A stretch of 32,695 nt of DNA. It comes from Verrucomicrobia bacterium SCGC AAA164-E04 (GTDB lineage Bacteria > Verrucomicrobiota > Verrucomicrobiia > Limisphaerales > AAA164-E04). Below, piece by piece: positions 17,561 to 26,155 of the stretch; positions within the stretch are counted from its first letter, which is position 1; every line of letters starts with the position of its first letter. Below the pieces are notes generated by a model. That model worked only from the letters and a program-made list of their open reading frames with translations, was not told where the DNA came from and ran no database searches. The position numbers were made by a program, and so were the translations under genes. Location: NCBI GenBank assembly GCA_000383715.1, contig KB911980.1, positions 1-32,695 on the forward strand, in the 5' to 3' direction.

Positions 17561-18274
17561 TCATTGATTAAAATAACCCAACTCGCGCAAGGAAATGAAA
17601 TCCCTGGAACGTCCCTCGCTTGCCTGCCCCATGATGATGTGATCCAGAACCTCTATTTTTAGTATCTTGCCCGCACGGATTAAATCACGTGTCACCCTGA
17701 TATCCGAGTCGGAAGGATCGGGATCTCCAGAAGGGTGATTATGTGTCAGCACCAATGCGGAAGCCCGGTACTCCACGGCAGCACGAAAAACCTCCCGTGG
17801 ATGAATAAGGACAGAGTCCAGCGTCCCTTGAGTGATGTTCACGATGCGTATCAATTTCCGTCTCGTATTCAGCAAAACAACTTGAAAATGCTCCACATCA
17901 CGCATGCGGGCATCCTCCCTCAGAACATCTGCAATGCGATCCGGGGTATCCAGCAGGGGGGACTCCATCTGAATCTCGCGAGCCATTCTTTGTGCCAGGG
18001 TAAAAGCCGCCTTCAAGCTCACGGATTTGTCAGGGCCGACTCCAGGCACCTTTCGCAACTCTTCAAGACTCGCCTTGGCCAAACGTTGCAAGGAACCAAA
18101 TTGCCTCATTAATTGTTCGGACAAATGGATAGCAGAGCTCCCTCGTAAGCCGGTCCTCAGCAAAATGGCGAGCAAATCAATATTATCCAACGATTCAGCT
18201 CCGATTTGCATGAGGCGCTCACGCGGTCTTTCCCTCAGGGGCAGATCTTTGATACGCACGTTTCGACTCATCAT
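17561..18274 (-). CDS. radC: RadC-family JAB/MPN-domain protein
   Basis: A 237-residue protein with the N-terminal helix-hairpin-helix-like part (ERLMQIGAESLDNIDLLAILLRTG, then LRKVPGVGPDKSVSLKAAF) and the C-terminal JAMM metal motif LTHNHPSGDPDPSDSD. Length and order are those of standard chromosomal RadC. The family was named for a DNA-repair phenotype that is now doubted, and the true role is unsettled. The start has two adjacent ATGs, at 18274 and 18271. It is full length and not linked to mobile-element genes. Confidence 0.93.
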   Translation of the reverse strand: MMSRNVRIKDLPLRERPRERLMQIGAESLDNIDLLAILLRTGLRGSSAIHLSEQLMRQFGSLQRLAKASLEELRKVPGVGPDKSVSLKAAFTLAQRMAREIQMESPLLDTPDRIADVLREDARMRDVEHFQVVLLNTRRKLIRIVNITQGTLDSVLIHPREVFRAAVEYRASALVLTHNHPSGDPDPSDSDIRVTRDLIRAGKILKIEVLDHIIMGQASEGRSRDFISLRELGYFNQ

Positions 18275-18590
18275 AAAAGGACTTCATTCCAAACCATAAA
18301 TTGAAATAGAACAAACATGGTTTCATCATATCAGATAGAATTTCCAAGCTGTGGATAGTCGTGTTTTGTGGATCGTATTTTTACCGTAACTTTTCCGGGA
18401 CTTTCCGTCACGTATGATGATCGTTGTGGAAGCAGAGGTGAAACCCATTCACCCGTGGAAGGGGCAATACTCAACAGAGAGCTCCTTACTGTAATTTCTC
18501 AGCGGATTCTCTGGAATCCATGTGTGTTGGGACCTTGTCTGGAAATGGCGGGATTCGACTTGCTCAAGCATTTGGCCAAATGAAGGAAGT
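18275..18590. other. Intergenic stretch between radC and the sulfatase gene
   Basis: 316 bases without a convincing gene. A 71-codon GTG-started frame on the plus strand (18368-18583) has no ribosome binding site and no recognisable family. A 7-bp inverted repeat (AAACCAT 18291-18297, ATGGTTT 18317-18323) lies upstream of radC, where its promoter would be. The rest shows nothing specific. Confidence 0.4.
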
Positions 18591-19982
18591 TCAAGGTAAT
18601 GGCCACTCTCTTGAATCGGATCGAGCAGACGCCAAATAAGATTCAATTTTTTTGATCATGCGCCGGTTGCTTGATGATACATCCTGTGTTTCACCGGGAT
18701 CAATCGAAAGGTCATAAAGCTCGAGCGAGGCATCCACACCATGTCTGACAGCCTTCCAGTCGCCCATTCGAGCTGCTTGATGAAAACCCTTTTCATGAAA
18801 CTCCCAGTAGAGCGGGGCATGCTTTTTTATTTTCCCGTTCAAGAGAGGTTCCACCATGGATTCACCATCCAGCCCCAAAGGCACTTTCAGCCCGGCAAGC
18901 TCGGTTAAGGTGGGAAACACGTCCCATGCAGCCCATACCTGGTCGCTTGTTTGGCCTGGTTGAATTTTCCCTTTCCATCGCACAATCATGGGCGAACGAA
19001 TGCCTCCTTCGTAAAGATCACGTTTAATCCCTCTGAAAGGGCCTGAAGATCGAAAAAAACCGGGATCAATACCTTCTTGATTATGGGGTCCGTTATCACT
19101 GCAAAAGAAGACAATCGTTTCTTCGGACAGACCTTGATCATCCAGAGCATTCAGAATTTTACCCACATCACGATCCAATCGATAGATCATGGCTGCGAGC
19201 ATTTTCTGAGGTTCAGGCCACTTTTCATCTTTGTAGGGTTTAGCAGTCGGAGCAATGACATGCTTATGTGGCAAGGTGTAGGCCAGATAGAGAAAAAAAG
19301 GGGCTTCGCGGGGTGTTTTGATATAGTTGATTGCCGCATCAGTAAACTTATAATGTATGAACAATCCTTGTTTGCCTTCGCTGTTTTCTGGAAACTGCCA
19401 TAGTTGTTGATTTCTCCAGACGACCTCTGGAAAATGATTGTGAGCTTTTTTTTGATTCAAAAACCCGAACCATTCATCAAATCCTTGCAAATTAGGCAAC
19501 CCGGTTGATCCAGCTTCCCCCAAGCCCCATTTCCCCAGGGCACAGGTGTCGTATTTTTTCTTTTTCAGTATTTCGGCCAAAGTCAGATCGCCGTAATCCA
19601 AAGGCACGTTCCCGTTGCCTCGGATGCGCGTATGCCCGGAGTGAAGTCCAGTCATCAATACCGATCGCGAAGGGGCACAAACCGTGCTCCCTGCATAATA
19701 CTGGGTAAAACGGATTCCTTCACGAGCCATTTGATCGAGACGCGGCGTTCGAAAATGCTTTTGTCCGTATGCTCCTATATCTCCGTAACCAAGATCATCA
19801 GCCAGTATAAAAATGATGTTGGGTGGCTTGGCGTTGACCTGGGCTGCTCGCAAATCCTTGGCAAGGCTCAAGCCGAAAACCACTAGCATCAGTCCCAGAG
19901 AGCACGAAAGGGCAGGAGCAAGAAAAACAACTCCAGCGATAACGTGATATCGTGGGGCAGACATGAAATTCAAAAGGCGCAT
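18591..19982 (-). CDS. Exported sulfatase (arylsulfatase-type)
   Basis: A 463-residue type I sulfatase. After a hydrophobic N-terminal signal/anchor region (about residues 13-40), the metal-binding start IIFILADDLGYGD (Asp62, Asp63) is followed by the CxPxR motif CAPSR at 102-106. Its Cys102 would be converted to formylglycine. Later metal residues are in FFCSDNGPH, and LPHKHV supplies a histidine. The C-terminal segment SREWPLP ends as in many S1-family sulfatases. It probably removes sulfate from glycans in the periplasm or outside, a typical trait of marine Verrucomicrobia. A formylglycine-generating enzyme is not in the window. Confidence 0.93.
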   Translation of the reverse strand: MRLLNFMSAPRYHVIAGVVFLAPALSCSLGLMLVVFGLSLAKDLRAAQVNAKPPNIIFILADDLGYGDIGAYGQKHFRTPRLDQMAREGIRFTQYYAGSTVCAPSRSVLMTGLHSGHTRIRGNGNVPLDYGDLTLAEILKKKKYDTCALGKWGLGEAGSTGLPNLQGFDEWFGFLNQKKAHNHFPEVVWRNQQLWQFPENSEGKQGLFIHYKFTDAAINYIKTPREAPFFLYLAYTLPHKHVIAPTAKPYKDEKWPEPQKMLAAMIYRLDRDVGKILNALDDQGLSEETIVFFCSDNGPHNQEGIDPGFFRSSGPFRGIKRDLYEGGIRSPMIVRWKGKIQPGQTSDQVWAAWDVFPTLTELAGLKVPLGLDGESMVEPLLNGKIKKHAPLYWEFHEKGFHQAARMGDWKAVRHGVDASLELYDLSIDPGETQDVSSSNRRMIKKIESYLASARSDSREWPLP

Positions 19983-20159
19983 ATGATTCGCTTAATTTAT
20001 CCCCCATACCTTTCAAGTGTAAAGTCCGGATGCTTCGATGAAATTTCCAGGCCCTGATTGAATCTTTTACCATTTAACACATATTACCTGCAGGATTACC
20101 GGTTGACAGTAGCATACGGGTCGATCAAGTTGAGGTTATTCTCAGTAGACCGAACCATA

Positions 20160-21065
20160 ATGAAACCATACAAGGACAGTCGACCGAATCAGATTGTGAT
20201 CATGACCATCTTGCTTGGCTGCTTGATGTCCTCACAGTGCTCTGCTCAGCTTTTGTCCGGCCCGAGATCAGGTGGACGTGGATCTGAAAGATTGATCACC
20301 GAGCCCGGTCCAGCATCACGTGCAGGTGTGCCAGATTGGGATATTGATAATGACTTTACAGACGACATCTTCACTTTTGTACGCATCATGTACAGTGGCA
20401 GGGGATGGGGAGGACGAGGCGGGAGCTGGAGAACAGATTTCCCCAATGCAGATCTGAATTTTTCTTACCGTCTGGAGCAACTCACCTCCATGATTGTTGA
20501 TCCTCAAGGAGGCACCATCGATTTACTGGATGACAAGCTTTACGACTATCCGTTTATTTTCATCATTGATCCAAGAACTCTGTCTTTCAAAGACAATGAA
20601 GCAAAGGCCCTCAGACGCTATCTACTGAATGGAGGATTTCTCATGGTGGACGATTTCTGGGGTACGACCATGAAGCGTGATTTCTTGAGCGAAATGGAAA
20701 AAGTATTCCCGAACAAGAAACCGATTTCTCTGGAATTGTCTCACCCCATCTTCAACGCAGTTTTCCCTATGAAAATAAAACCTCAAGTTCCAAGCGAAGA
20801 TTCCGCTGAGCGCAACAAAGGAAGAGGTGTGTATGAAACATACGAAGATGAAATCATCAATCGCTACGGCGAAGGCCCCGCGCCTGCCGATTATCTTGCC
20901 ATTCTGGATGACAATGAACGTATCATGGTGCTCATATGCCACAATACGGACTTGAGTGATGGGTGGGAAGAGGAAGGTAAAAGTCAGTGGTTCTTCTCAA
21001 GATTTTCGGAGTCACTATCTTATCCAATGGGAATCAACATCGTTTACTACGCTTTGACACATTGA
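20160..21065 (+). CDS. DUF4159 domain-containing exported protein
   Basis: A 301-residue protein from the ATG at 20160; the frame is open from 20058 but this ATG begins a signal peptide (MTILLGCLMSSQCSAQ region). The body matches the DUF4159 domain: FVRIMYSGRGWGGRGGSWRTDFPNADLNF, then LTSMIVDPQG, YPFIFIIDP, LRRYLLNGGFLMVDDFWG and GINIVYYALTH at the end. The fold resembles glutamine amidotransferase-like/ThuA domains and its function is unknown. In other genomes it often accompanies MoxR-ATPase/BatA-type clusters; here it stands alone, divergent from the sulfatase. Confidence 0.88.
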   Translation: MKPYKDSRPNQIVIMTILLGCLMSSQCSAQLLSGPRSGGRGSERLITEPGPASRAGVPDWDIDNDFTDDIFTFVRIMYSGRGWGGRGGSWRTDFPNADLNFSYRLEQLTSMIVDPQGGTIDLLDDKLYDYPFIFIIDPRTLSFKDNEAKALRRYLLNGGFLMVDDFWGTTMKRDFLSEMEKVFPNKKPISLELSHPIFNAVFPMKIKPQVPSEDSAERNKGRGVYETYEDEIINRYGEGPAPADYLAILDDNERIMVLICHNTDLSDGWEEEGKSQWFFSRFSESLSYPMGINIVYYALTH

Positions 21066-21140
21066 ATTTTATGGCGTCGTAGTCGTAGATTGCCTCGTTC
21101 GGTGAAATTCAGACAGCCCCCTTCAAGAAAACATACTTTT

Positions 21141-21620
21141 TCAGCTATCAAGACTGAGAAAGGAAAAATCCGTTTTATCACCACTGATTTCAACGATTGC
21201 GACCGATCGTCGAGTATGCATCTTACGTCGCCCTGAGTAGCCTGGATTCAGGTAGAGGGTGTGATTCAAGGTCTGTGAAAAAGCCTGATGCGTGTGCCCG
21301 AATACCACCAGATCAGGCCGAGTCGAAATGATCCTGTCGCGAATAGCCGGGGCTGGCGTTGGCAGACTGACAATGTGATGAACGAGGATATTTCGACCCG
21401 AGAGGGTGACTGATTCCGTTTCGCGCACATCAATATCAAAATCAGTATTTCCCATCACCGCAGTCACCGGTGCAATCTCTTCAAGTTCCATGACGATGTG
21501 GGGTGGACCAATATCTCCCGCATGCAAGATATGATCGACTCCTCGAAAAAGCTTCTTTACTTGAGGATCAAGAAAGCCATGTGTGTCTGAGATGACTCCA
21601 ATTTTAAAATGCTTACTCAT
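21141..21620 (-). CDS. YfcE/MJ0936-type metallophosphodiesterase
   Basis: A 159-residue calcineurin-like phosphoesterase of the compact YfcE group. The metal ligands are visible in order: ISDTHG, HAGDIG, VMGNTDFD, an HHI segment, and FGHTHQAF followed by LNPGYSG. These enzymes hydrolyse phosphodiester or phosphomonoester bonds in the cytoplasm with Mn2+ or similar. The natural substrate is unknown. It starts about 100 nt after the stop of the DUF6580 gene on the same strand, so they may share a transcript. Confidence 0.9.
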   Translation of the reverse strand: MSKHFKIGVISDTHGFLDPQVKKLFRGVDHILHAGDIGPPHIVMELEEIAPVTAVMGNTDFDIDVRETESVTLSGRNILVHHIVSLPTPAPAIRDRIISTRPDLVVFGHTHQAFSQTLNHTLYLNPGYSGRRKMHTRRSVAIVEISGDKTDFSFLSLDS

Positions 21621-21722
21621 GCTTGACTAGAGACGCTTACCAATCTTTGGATCTTGGTGATACCAGTGAAAAAACGTGGACTCTTTTCGTTGCGCGAAGA
21701 ACATTCAACCGTTGGTCGCAAC

Positions 21723-22343
21723 TCAAACAGTCGCTTTTTCAGGCTCGATATCCTCGGGTTCATTTTCGGTGTCGGACTCTTCCTCGGCAGCTGTCTCACG
21801 CGCTTCCATCCACTTGGCAGCGCCTACAAACAGTCCGGTGAAAAGTCCACCGCTGATGAGCGTGTTACGCAGAAACATCCAGGTGGGTGGAAGGCCGCTC
21901 GTTCCAGTGGTCAAGGCCAATAGCCAACCTGAGAGATCACGTGTGTATTCCTTGTTCTCGAAAGGATTCAGGAGCCAGGCCATGGTGTTCGTGATGAGGT
22001 AAAACAAACAGGCTCCAACCAATCCTCCACCGATCAGTTTGGTCCAATGGTCTTTTTTACTCATCCACTGGCCTAAACCAATCAAACTGGCATATCCCAG
22101 GTAATTACTAAGTTGATACCACTGCGGCCAGTAACCATAATACGCATTCAAGGCCAGATCTGTGACCGCCAGCGTCCCCAGAGGGATCAGCCAGGCCAAT
22201 TTAGGAGGGAAGTAGAGCCCTGCACAGAATGCCAACGCATAAGCCGCACTAAAATTCATAGGCATGAGCCCTGGCCATCGTGTTCCTGCAAACACGATCA
22301 GCATGAGGGCAACCAGCCATTTATTTACCTTTTTTTGAACCAC
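21723..22343 (-). CDS. DUF6580-family integral membrane protein
   Basis: A 206-residue protein with about five hydrophobic segments (WLVALMLIVFAG, FSAAYALAFCAGLYF, LAWLIPLGTLAVTDLAL, LIGGGLVGACLFYLITN, ISGGLFTGLFVGAA) and a strongly acidic C-terminal tail rich in Glu/Asp. The NFSAAYALAFCAGLYF and TDLALNAYYGY motifs match the DUF6580 family, which looks like the membrane S-component of ECF-type vitamin transporters. The start is a GTG at 22343. No ATPase partner is nearby. Transport function is inferred from fold resemblance only. Confidence 0.8.
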   Translation of the reverse strand: MVQKKVNKWLVALMLIVFAGTRWPGLMPMNFSAAYALAFCAGLYFPPKLAWLIPLGTLAVTDLALNAYYGYWPQWYQLSNYLGYASLIGLGQWMSKKDHWTKLIGGGLVGACLFYLITNTMAWLLNPFENKEYTRDLSGWLLALTTGTSGLPPTWMFLRNTLISGGLFTGLFVGAAKWMEARETAAEEESDTENEPEDIEPEKATV

Positions 22344-22511
22344 GTGGGTTTATATTACGTCATTCATTCTTGATGACAAGTAGGGATAAAGCTGGATCTT
22401 TTTTTTGAAACCCTCACACCGAAATTCCTGTCAGATGTTGATGAGACAATCAAAATTCCTGACACCGAGACTTGCTTTGAGGCAAATTTTTAGTTTAGGG
22501 ATTTCCCAGAC

Positions 22512-23240
22512 ATGACAACATCACTGGACCCACTTTTCCCCATTATCTACGAAGATGATTCCCTGCTGGTGCTGCACAAACCGGCCGACTTGGTCTGTCA
22601 TCCAACCAAAGGGGATGTTTACTCCAGCTTGATCAGCCGTGTTCGGCTTTATCTGGGCGAAGCAAATGAAGGCCAAATGATCAATCGAATTGATCGAGAG
22701 ACCAGTGGCGTTGTCCTCATCGCAAAGAACAAGGAAACGGCCCGTAGCTTGCGCCTGCAATGGGAAGCCAGAGAGGTAGTCAAAATATATCATGCCATTT
22801 CCTATGGCTGGCCCAAGGAGGATTCGTTCAGTGTGGAGAAGCCTCTTGGCAAAGATATTGAAAGCGAAGTTGCCATCAAGGATTGCGTGAGGAGGGATGG
22901 TTCTCCGTCTTTCACAGGATTCCGCGTCCTGAAGCGGTTCGAAAAGAATCGATCCAAGTTCGCATTGCTTGAAGTTTGTCCGCGAACAGGACGCAAACAT
23001 CAAATCCGTATCCACCTTCAGTATCTGGGCCATTCCATCGTTGGGGACAAGCTCTATGGACTGAATGAACAATTTTATCTGGATCTGGTTTATGGCCGTT
23101 TAACCGATGATCAACGAAAGCAACTTCTACTCCCATTCCACGCCTTGCACGCGCGTAGTGTCACCTTGACACATCAGGACCAGGAACGAACGTTTGCATC
23201 TGAAGCTGAGGATTGGTTCCGCAGCTTCCATGAAGGGTGA
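22512..23240 (+). CDS. RluA-family pseudouridine synthase
   Basis: A 242-residue protein with the catalytic motif INRIDRETSGVVLIAK, in which Asp61 is the nucleophile (HRLDxxTSG in the consensus, with Asn in place of His here). It begins IIYEDDSLLVLHKPADLVCHP and ends with CPRTGRKHQIRIHLQYLGHSIVGDKLYG, both family hallmarks. There is no N-terminal S4 domain, so it is closer to RluA/RluC-short or YqcB-type enzymes than to RluD. It isomerises uridine in rRNA or tRNA; the exact site cannot be told. Confidence 0.92.
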   Translation: MTTSLDPLFPIIYEDDSLLVLHKPADLVCHPTKGDVYSSLISRVRLYLGEANEGQMINRIDRETSGVVLIAKNKETARSLRLQWEAREVVKIYHAISYGWPKEDSFSVEKPLGKDIESEVAIKDCVRRDGSPSFTGFRVLKRFEKNRSKFALLEVCPRTGRKHQIRIHLQYLGHSIVGDKLYGLNEQFYLDLVYGRLTDDQRKQLLLPFHALHARSVTLTHQDQERTFASEAEDWFRSFHEG

Positions 23241-23293
23241 GTTGTCTCACTCAAGCCTGGCATCAACTTGGATGTTTCGAGGTTTTGCAGCAA

Positions 23294-24703
23294 TCATGGT
23301 TGTGTTAGTTGAATCGTGAAATCTTGCCTTCTGTAAAGACAAGTTCCATTGATTTCTTCGCAGATATTGTAAAGAGCATAGCCTTTGAGTTCGTGTGAGT
23401 TTTCCCCCATGTGTTGGACTATTTCAAACTCAAGAGATCGTGGGGATTGATCGGTGACCATGGGGGGATTGGGGAATTGAAGAAATACCCTTTCCGGCCC
23501 CCAGCCTTTGCTCGACTTAAGCCAGACAGTCAGAGGCTCGGCTTCGTTGTTCCAATGAAATGCGTGGGCAACGTTCGGTTGCAATCGCAAGTGAATACGT
23601 AACGCTTTTTTGCTCGCATCCGTTGCGGATACAATTGTCGATTCAATCTGAATCGCAGGCAGAATATCGCGAAACACCCTCCCTCCAGGATCTGGCTCTG
23701 AAAGTTTCTTGATGGAATCAGTGTTTTTTTCAGCTGGATAGGCAAACTCGGCACCTCCTGGCTCAACTCGCAGGGGGAAAGGTTTTTCTCCTCGGGCAGT
23801 GATTTCCTTACGAGCCTGGTTCACCCAATCATAAAATGAATAGGGTTTATCCAATCGTGGGCCGTATTGCTGAATCCTGCGGCGCCAGATATATTGATTC
23901 GGATCCAGCTCCAACGCAGCCTGCCACGATTCAATTGCTTTGGTGAAATCTTTCGAATTGGATTGCTTCAGATCAAAAAAGCTCCGGTGGGCAACCCCCA
24001 TTCTGAAATGCAGCCATCCATCATCAGGCGCATTGGAGGAGGCCATCTGATATGCATGAATGCATTCATCCAGCCGCAGGTCTCCTCCCCAAAGAAATAA
24101 GGAATCAGCATAGGCTGCCCATGCCTCAGCAGTCTGCCGCATGCTGGCTCTGAGCTTGAGTTTTTCCAAATCCGGACTGCCGGGAAGTGCATTTATTGCG
24201 TCGTCGCACTCATCATGAGGAGATGAGACCGAATCCACAAATGTTTCGAATTCTTCCTGTGAGGGATTGATGGACCGAACGATTCCCTTTTCATCGATCA
24301 ATACGGTGTAAGGAACGGCCGCCACTCTCAGGAGATTGAGTGAATCTACAAGGATAGGCCAATCCATCTGATGCCACTGCATGAACAGTCGACAACGGTC
24401 TGGATGTTGTTCTTGAATGATTCCGAGAACTTTAATTTTACCATCAAGGCGGAAGGGCTCTGTACGAGCGTGCCACACGGGCACGTGCTGACGACATCCT
24501 GCTCACCAGGAAGCAAAAACATGCAATACAACCTTCTCACCCCAATAATCATGAATCGAAACCGGTTTTCCATTTTCAAGCGCTGGAAAAGAATACTGAG
24601 GAAAGGAAGAATTTTTTTCAAATGCATGGCTCATGACTGTGAATAGTAAAAAAAGAACGCATGGAATCGAATGAATAAGAATCGTGTGATGAGTTTTTTT
24701 CAT
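23294..24703 (-). CDS. Predicted selenoprotein: exported thioredoxin-like (UxxC) protein with TPR-like and CX6C C-terminal domains
   Basis: Read as one gene with TGA (24503-24505) decoded as selenocysteine, giving 469 residues. Residues 1-28 form a Sec signal peptide (IHSIPCVLFLLFTVMSHA). The thioredoxin fold follows, with VVLHVFASW then Sec67-Ala-Gly-Cys70, so Sec replaces the first cysteine of WCxxC. IKVLGIIQEQHPDRC, DWPILVD and the cis-Pro segment AAVPYTVLIDEKG (Pro131) continue the fold. TPR-like helices span about 193-273. The C-terminal domain ends with CEEINGTC (Cys448, Cys455), reminiscent of the DsbD N-terminal domain. The frame is open on both sides with no other defect, and a SECIS-like hairpin lies just after the UGA. 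The alternatives, a nonsense mutation or sequencing error, are less likely. It lies 47 nt after the MATE gene. Confidence 0.85.
24467..24489 (-). promoter_or_regulatory. Predicted bacterial SECIS element
   Basis: In the mRNA, CGUGCC (24485-24480) pairs perfectly with GGCACG (24474-24469) around a 5-nt loop CGUGU. An alternative fold adds AGC/GCU pairs below a 2-nt bulge, extending it to 24489-24467. The loop begins 23 nt after the UGA and has G as its second base. This meets the published bacterial SECIS pattern of a small apical loop with G in its first two positions, 16-37 nt from the UGA. Confidence 0.7.
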
Positions 24704-24750
24704 GGCAGGTGACTTTGGACATTAGGCCGTCAGAAAAAAGAAAGCAAATA

Positions 24751-26103
24751 TCACCTGACTTTCGTCTTAAAATAAAACCTGAAGGTCAGGCAAAAGGCAG
24801 CAACTCCCAGTCCTACAGCCAGACCAATCCAAATCCCCAAAGCTCCCTTCTGATAATAAAAAGCAAGCATACAGGCCATCGGCATGGCCAGGAGCCAGTA
24901 TGCGACAATCGCCACAATCGCAGGTATCCTTACATCCTGCATCCCGCGCAATATGGAAATCGCGGTCACCTGAAGACCATCAAAAACCTGGAATATGGCG
25001 GCCACCATCAGCAACTGGACAGCTAGATCCTGTACCTCTTTCGATTCCACAAACCAAGCGGCCATCGTCCTGCCTCCAAAAAAGAATAAACAGCCGAAAC
25101 CAGTCATCAACACGACGGCAGTGATCAAACTAACCAGCCCAATGCGCCGCACACGATGATTCAATCCGGCCCCGAGGACTTGCCCGACTCGCACTGAAGC
25201 AGCCATTCCGAGACTCAGGGAAAACATGAACGTTGTGCTGGCACAGGTGAAGGCAATTTGATGAGCAGCCAAAGCATTCGCCCCGATCCATCCGAGCATG
25301 AGTGCCGCGAAGGCAAAAGATCCCATTTCCAGCAGGTGCTGAAGCGACACAGGCAAACCCAACTTGAACAGCTTCCTTAAAACCGGTAGATCTCTCGCAC
25401 CCGACCAGGAACCTTGACGAAAACGCGCCAGTGATTTGGATCGCACCAGCCAAGCAATCATCGCAGCAGCAGTCACGATACGAGCCAGAAGGGTTGCCAG
25501 TCCGGCTCCGTTGAGCCCCATCGCAGGGCAGCCCAGATTTCCGTATATCAACATCCAGTTGAGCAGAATGTTAAGTAAGACGCCCCCGATCATGAGTAGC
25601 GTGGGGATCCATGGATGGTTCAATGCTTCACAGAATTGTTTTCCAGCCAAACCAAGCAACATCGGCAGCAAACTAGGCGCAAGGAACCAAAGATAACCTC
25701 CGGCGGCATCAACAACCTCGGGAGGTTGTCCCAGAAAAGGCAGCATCCAACGGAAGGCCATGAAGATGACCACAAGTAAAGCAGATGTGGCCAGCGTCAG
25801 AACGGCTGAGGCTCGATAAACGCGGCCCACTTGTAAAGGGTCATTGGCCCCGAAGGCATTGGCGCTGAGCACGGAGACAGAAGTCAACATACCAAATCCA
25901 AACACCATGGGAAGGTGAAACAAGTTGATCACCAAAGAAGAGGCAGCCAAAGGAATGACCCCCACCTGCCCCACCATCACGGTATCAGCAATACCCATGA
26001 GGGTCTGTCCGACGAGACCGGCCATGATCGGCAAACTCAATCGAAACAAAGAACGCACTTCACGTGCATATTTCCATAAAACCCTTAAGTTACGATAATT
26101 CAT
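24751..26103 (-). CDS. MATE-family efflux transporter
   Basis: A 450-residue protein with about twelve hydrophobic spans arranged as two homologous halves. The N-terminal RLSLPIMAGLVGQTLMGIADTVMVGQVG and the second-half GLPVSLQHLLEMGSFAFAALMLGWIGANALAAHQIAF are the classic MATE/NorM-type segments. MATE proteins export cationic drugs, toxic organics or metabolites using Na+ or H+ gradients; the substrate is unknown. It lies 52 nt after the TIM-barrel isomerase gene and 47 nt before the selenoprotein gene, all leftward, so a single transcript is plausible. Confidence 0.92.
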   Translation of the reverse strand: MNYRNLRVLWKYAREVRSLFRLSLPIMAGLVGQTLMGIADTVMVGQVGVIPLAASSLVINLFHLPMVFGFGMLTSVSVLSANAFGANDPLQVGRVYRASAVLTLATSALLVVIFMAFRWMLPFLGQPPEVVDAAGGYLWFLAPSLLPMLLGLAGKQFCEALNHPWIPTLLMIGGVLLNILLNWMLIYGNLGCPAMGLNGAGLATLLARIVTAAAMIAWLVRSKSLARFRQGSWSGARDLPVLRKLFKLGLPVSLQHLLEMGSFAFAALMLGWIGANALAAHQIAFTCASTTFMFSLSLGMAASVRVGQVLGAGLNHRVRRIGLVSLITAVVLMTGFGCLFFFGGRTMAAWFVESKEVQDLAVQLLMVAAIFQVFDGLQVTAISILRGMQDVRIPAIVAIVAYWLLAMPMACMLAFYYQKGALGIWIGLAVGLGVAAFCLTFRFYFKTKVR

Positions 26104-26155
26104 TCATTCCCAGAACTTGCTGCGATACGGATACAAGAGATGATTGAATCAGAGA

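Noticed and set aside
18350-18359. A single TGTGGATAG resembling a DnaA box
   Set aside because: One near-match alone does not indicate an origin; no cluster or AT-rich unwinding element is nearby.
18368-18583. 71-codon plus-strand frame between radC and the sulfatase
   Set aside because: GTG start, no Shine-Dalgarno, no recognisable family.
22521-23072. 183-codon minus-strand frame antisense to the pseudouridine synthase
   Set aside because: It is the complement of a complete RluA-family gene and has no family signal of its own.
23294-24484. Separate 396-codon gene starting with GTG at 24484
   Set aside because: It starts in the middle of the thioredoxin motif, lacks a ribosome binding site, and loses the signal peptide. 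The upstream frame joins it through TGA; see the selenoprotein call.
24346-24646. 93-codon minus-strand and 91-codon plus-strand frames across the UGA region
   Set aside because: They overlap the selenoprotein in other frames and have no domain or ribosome site.
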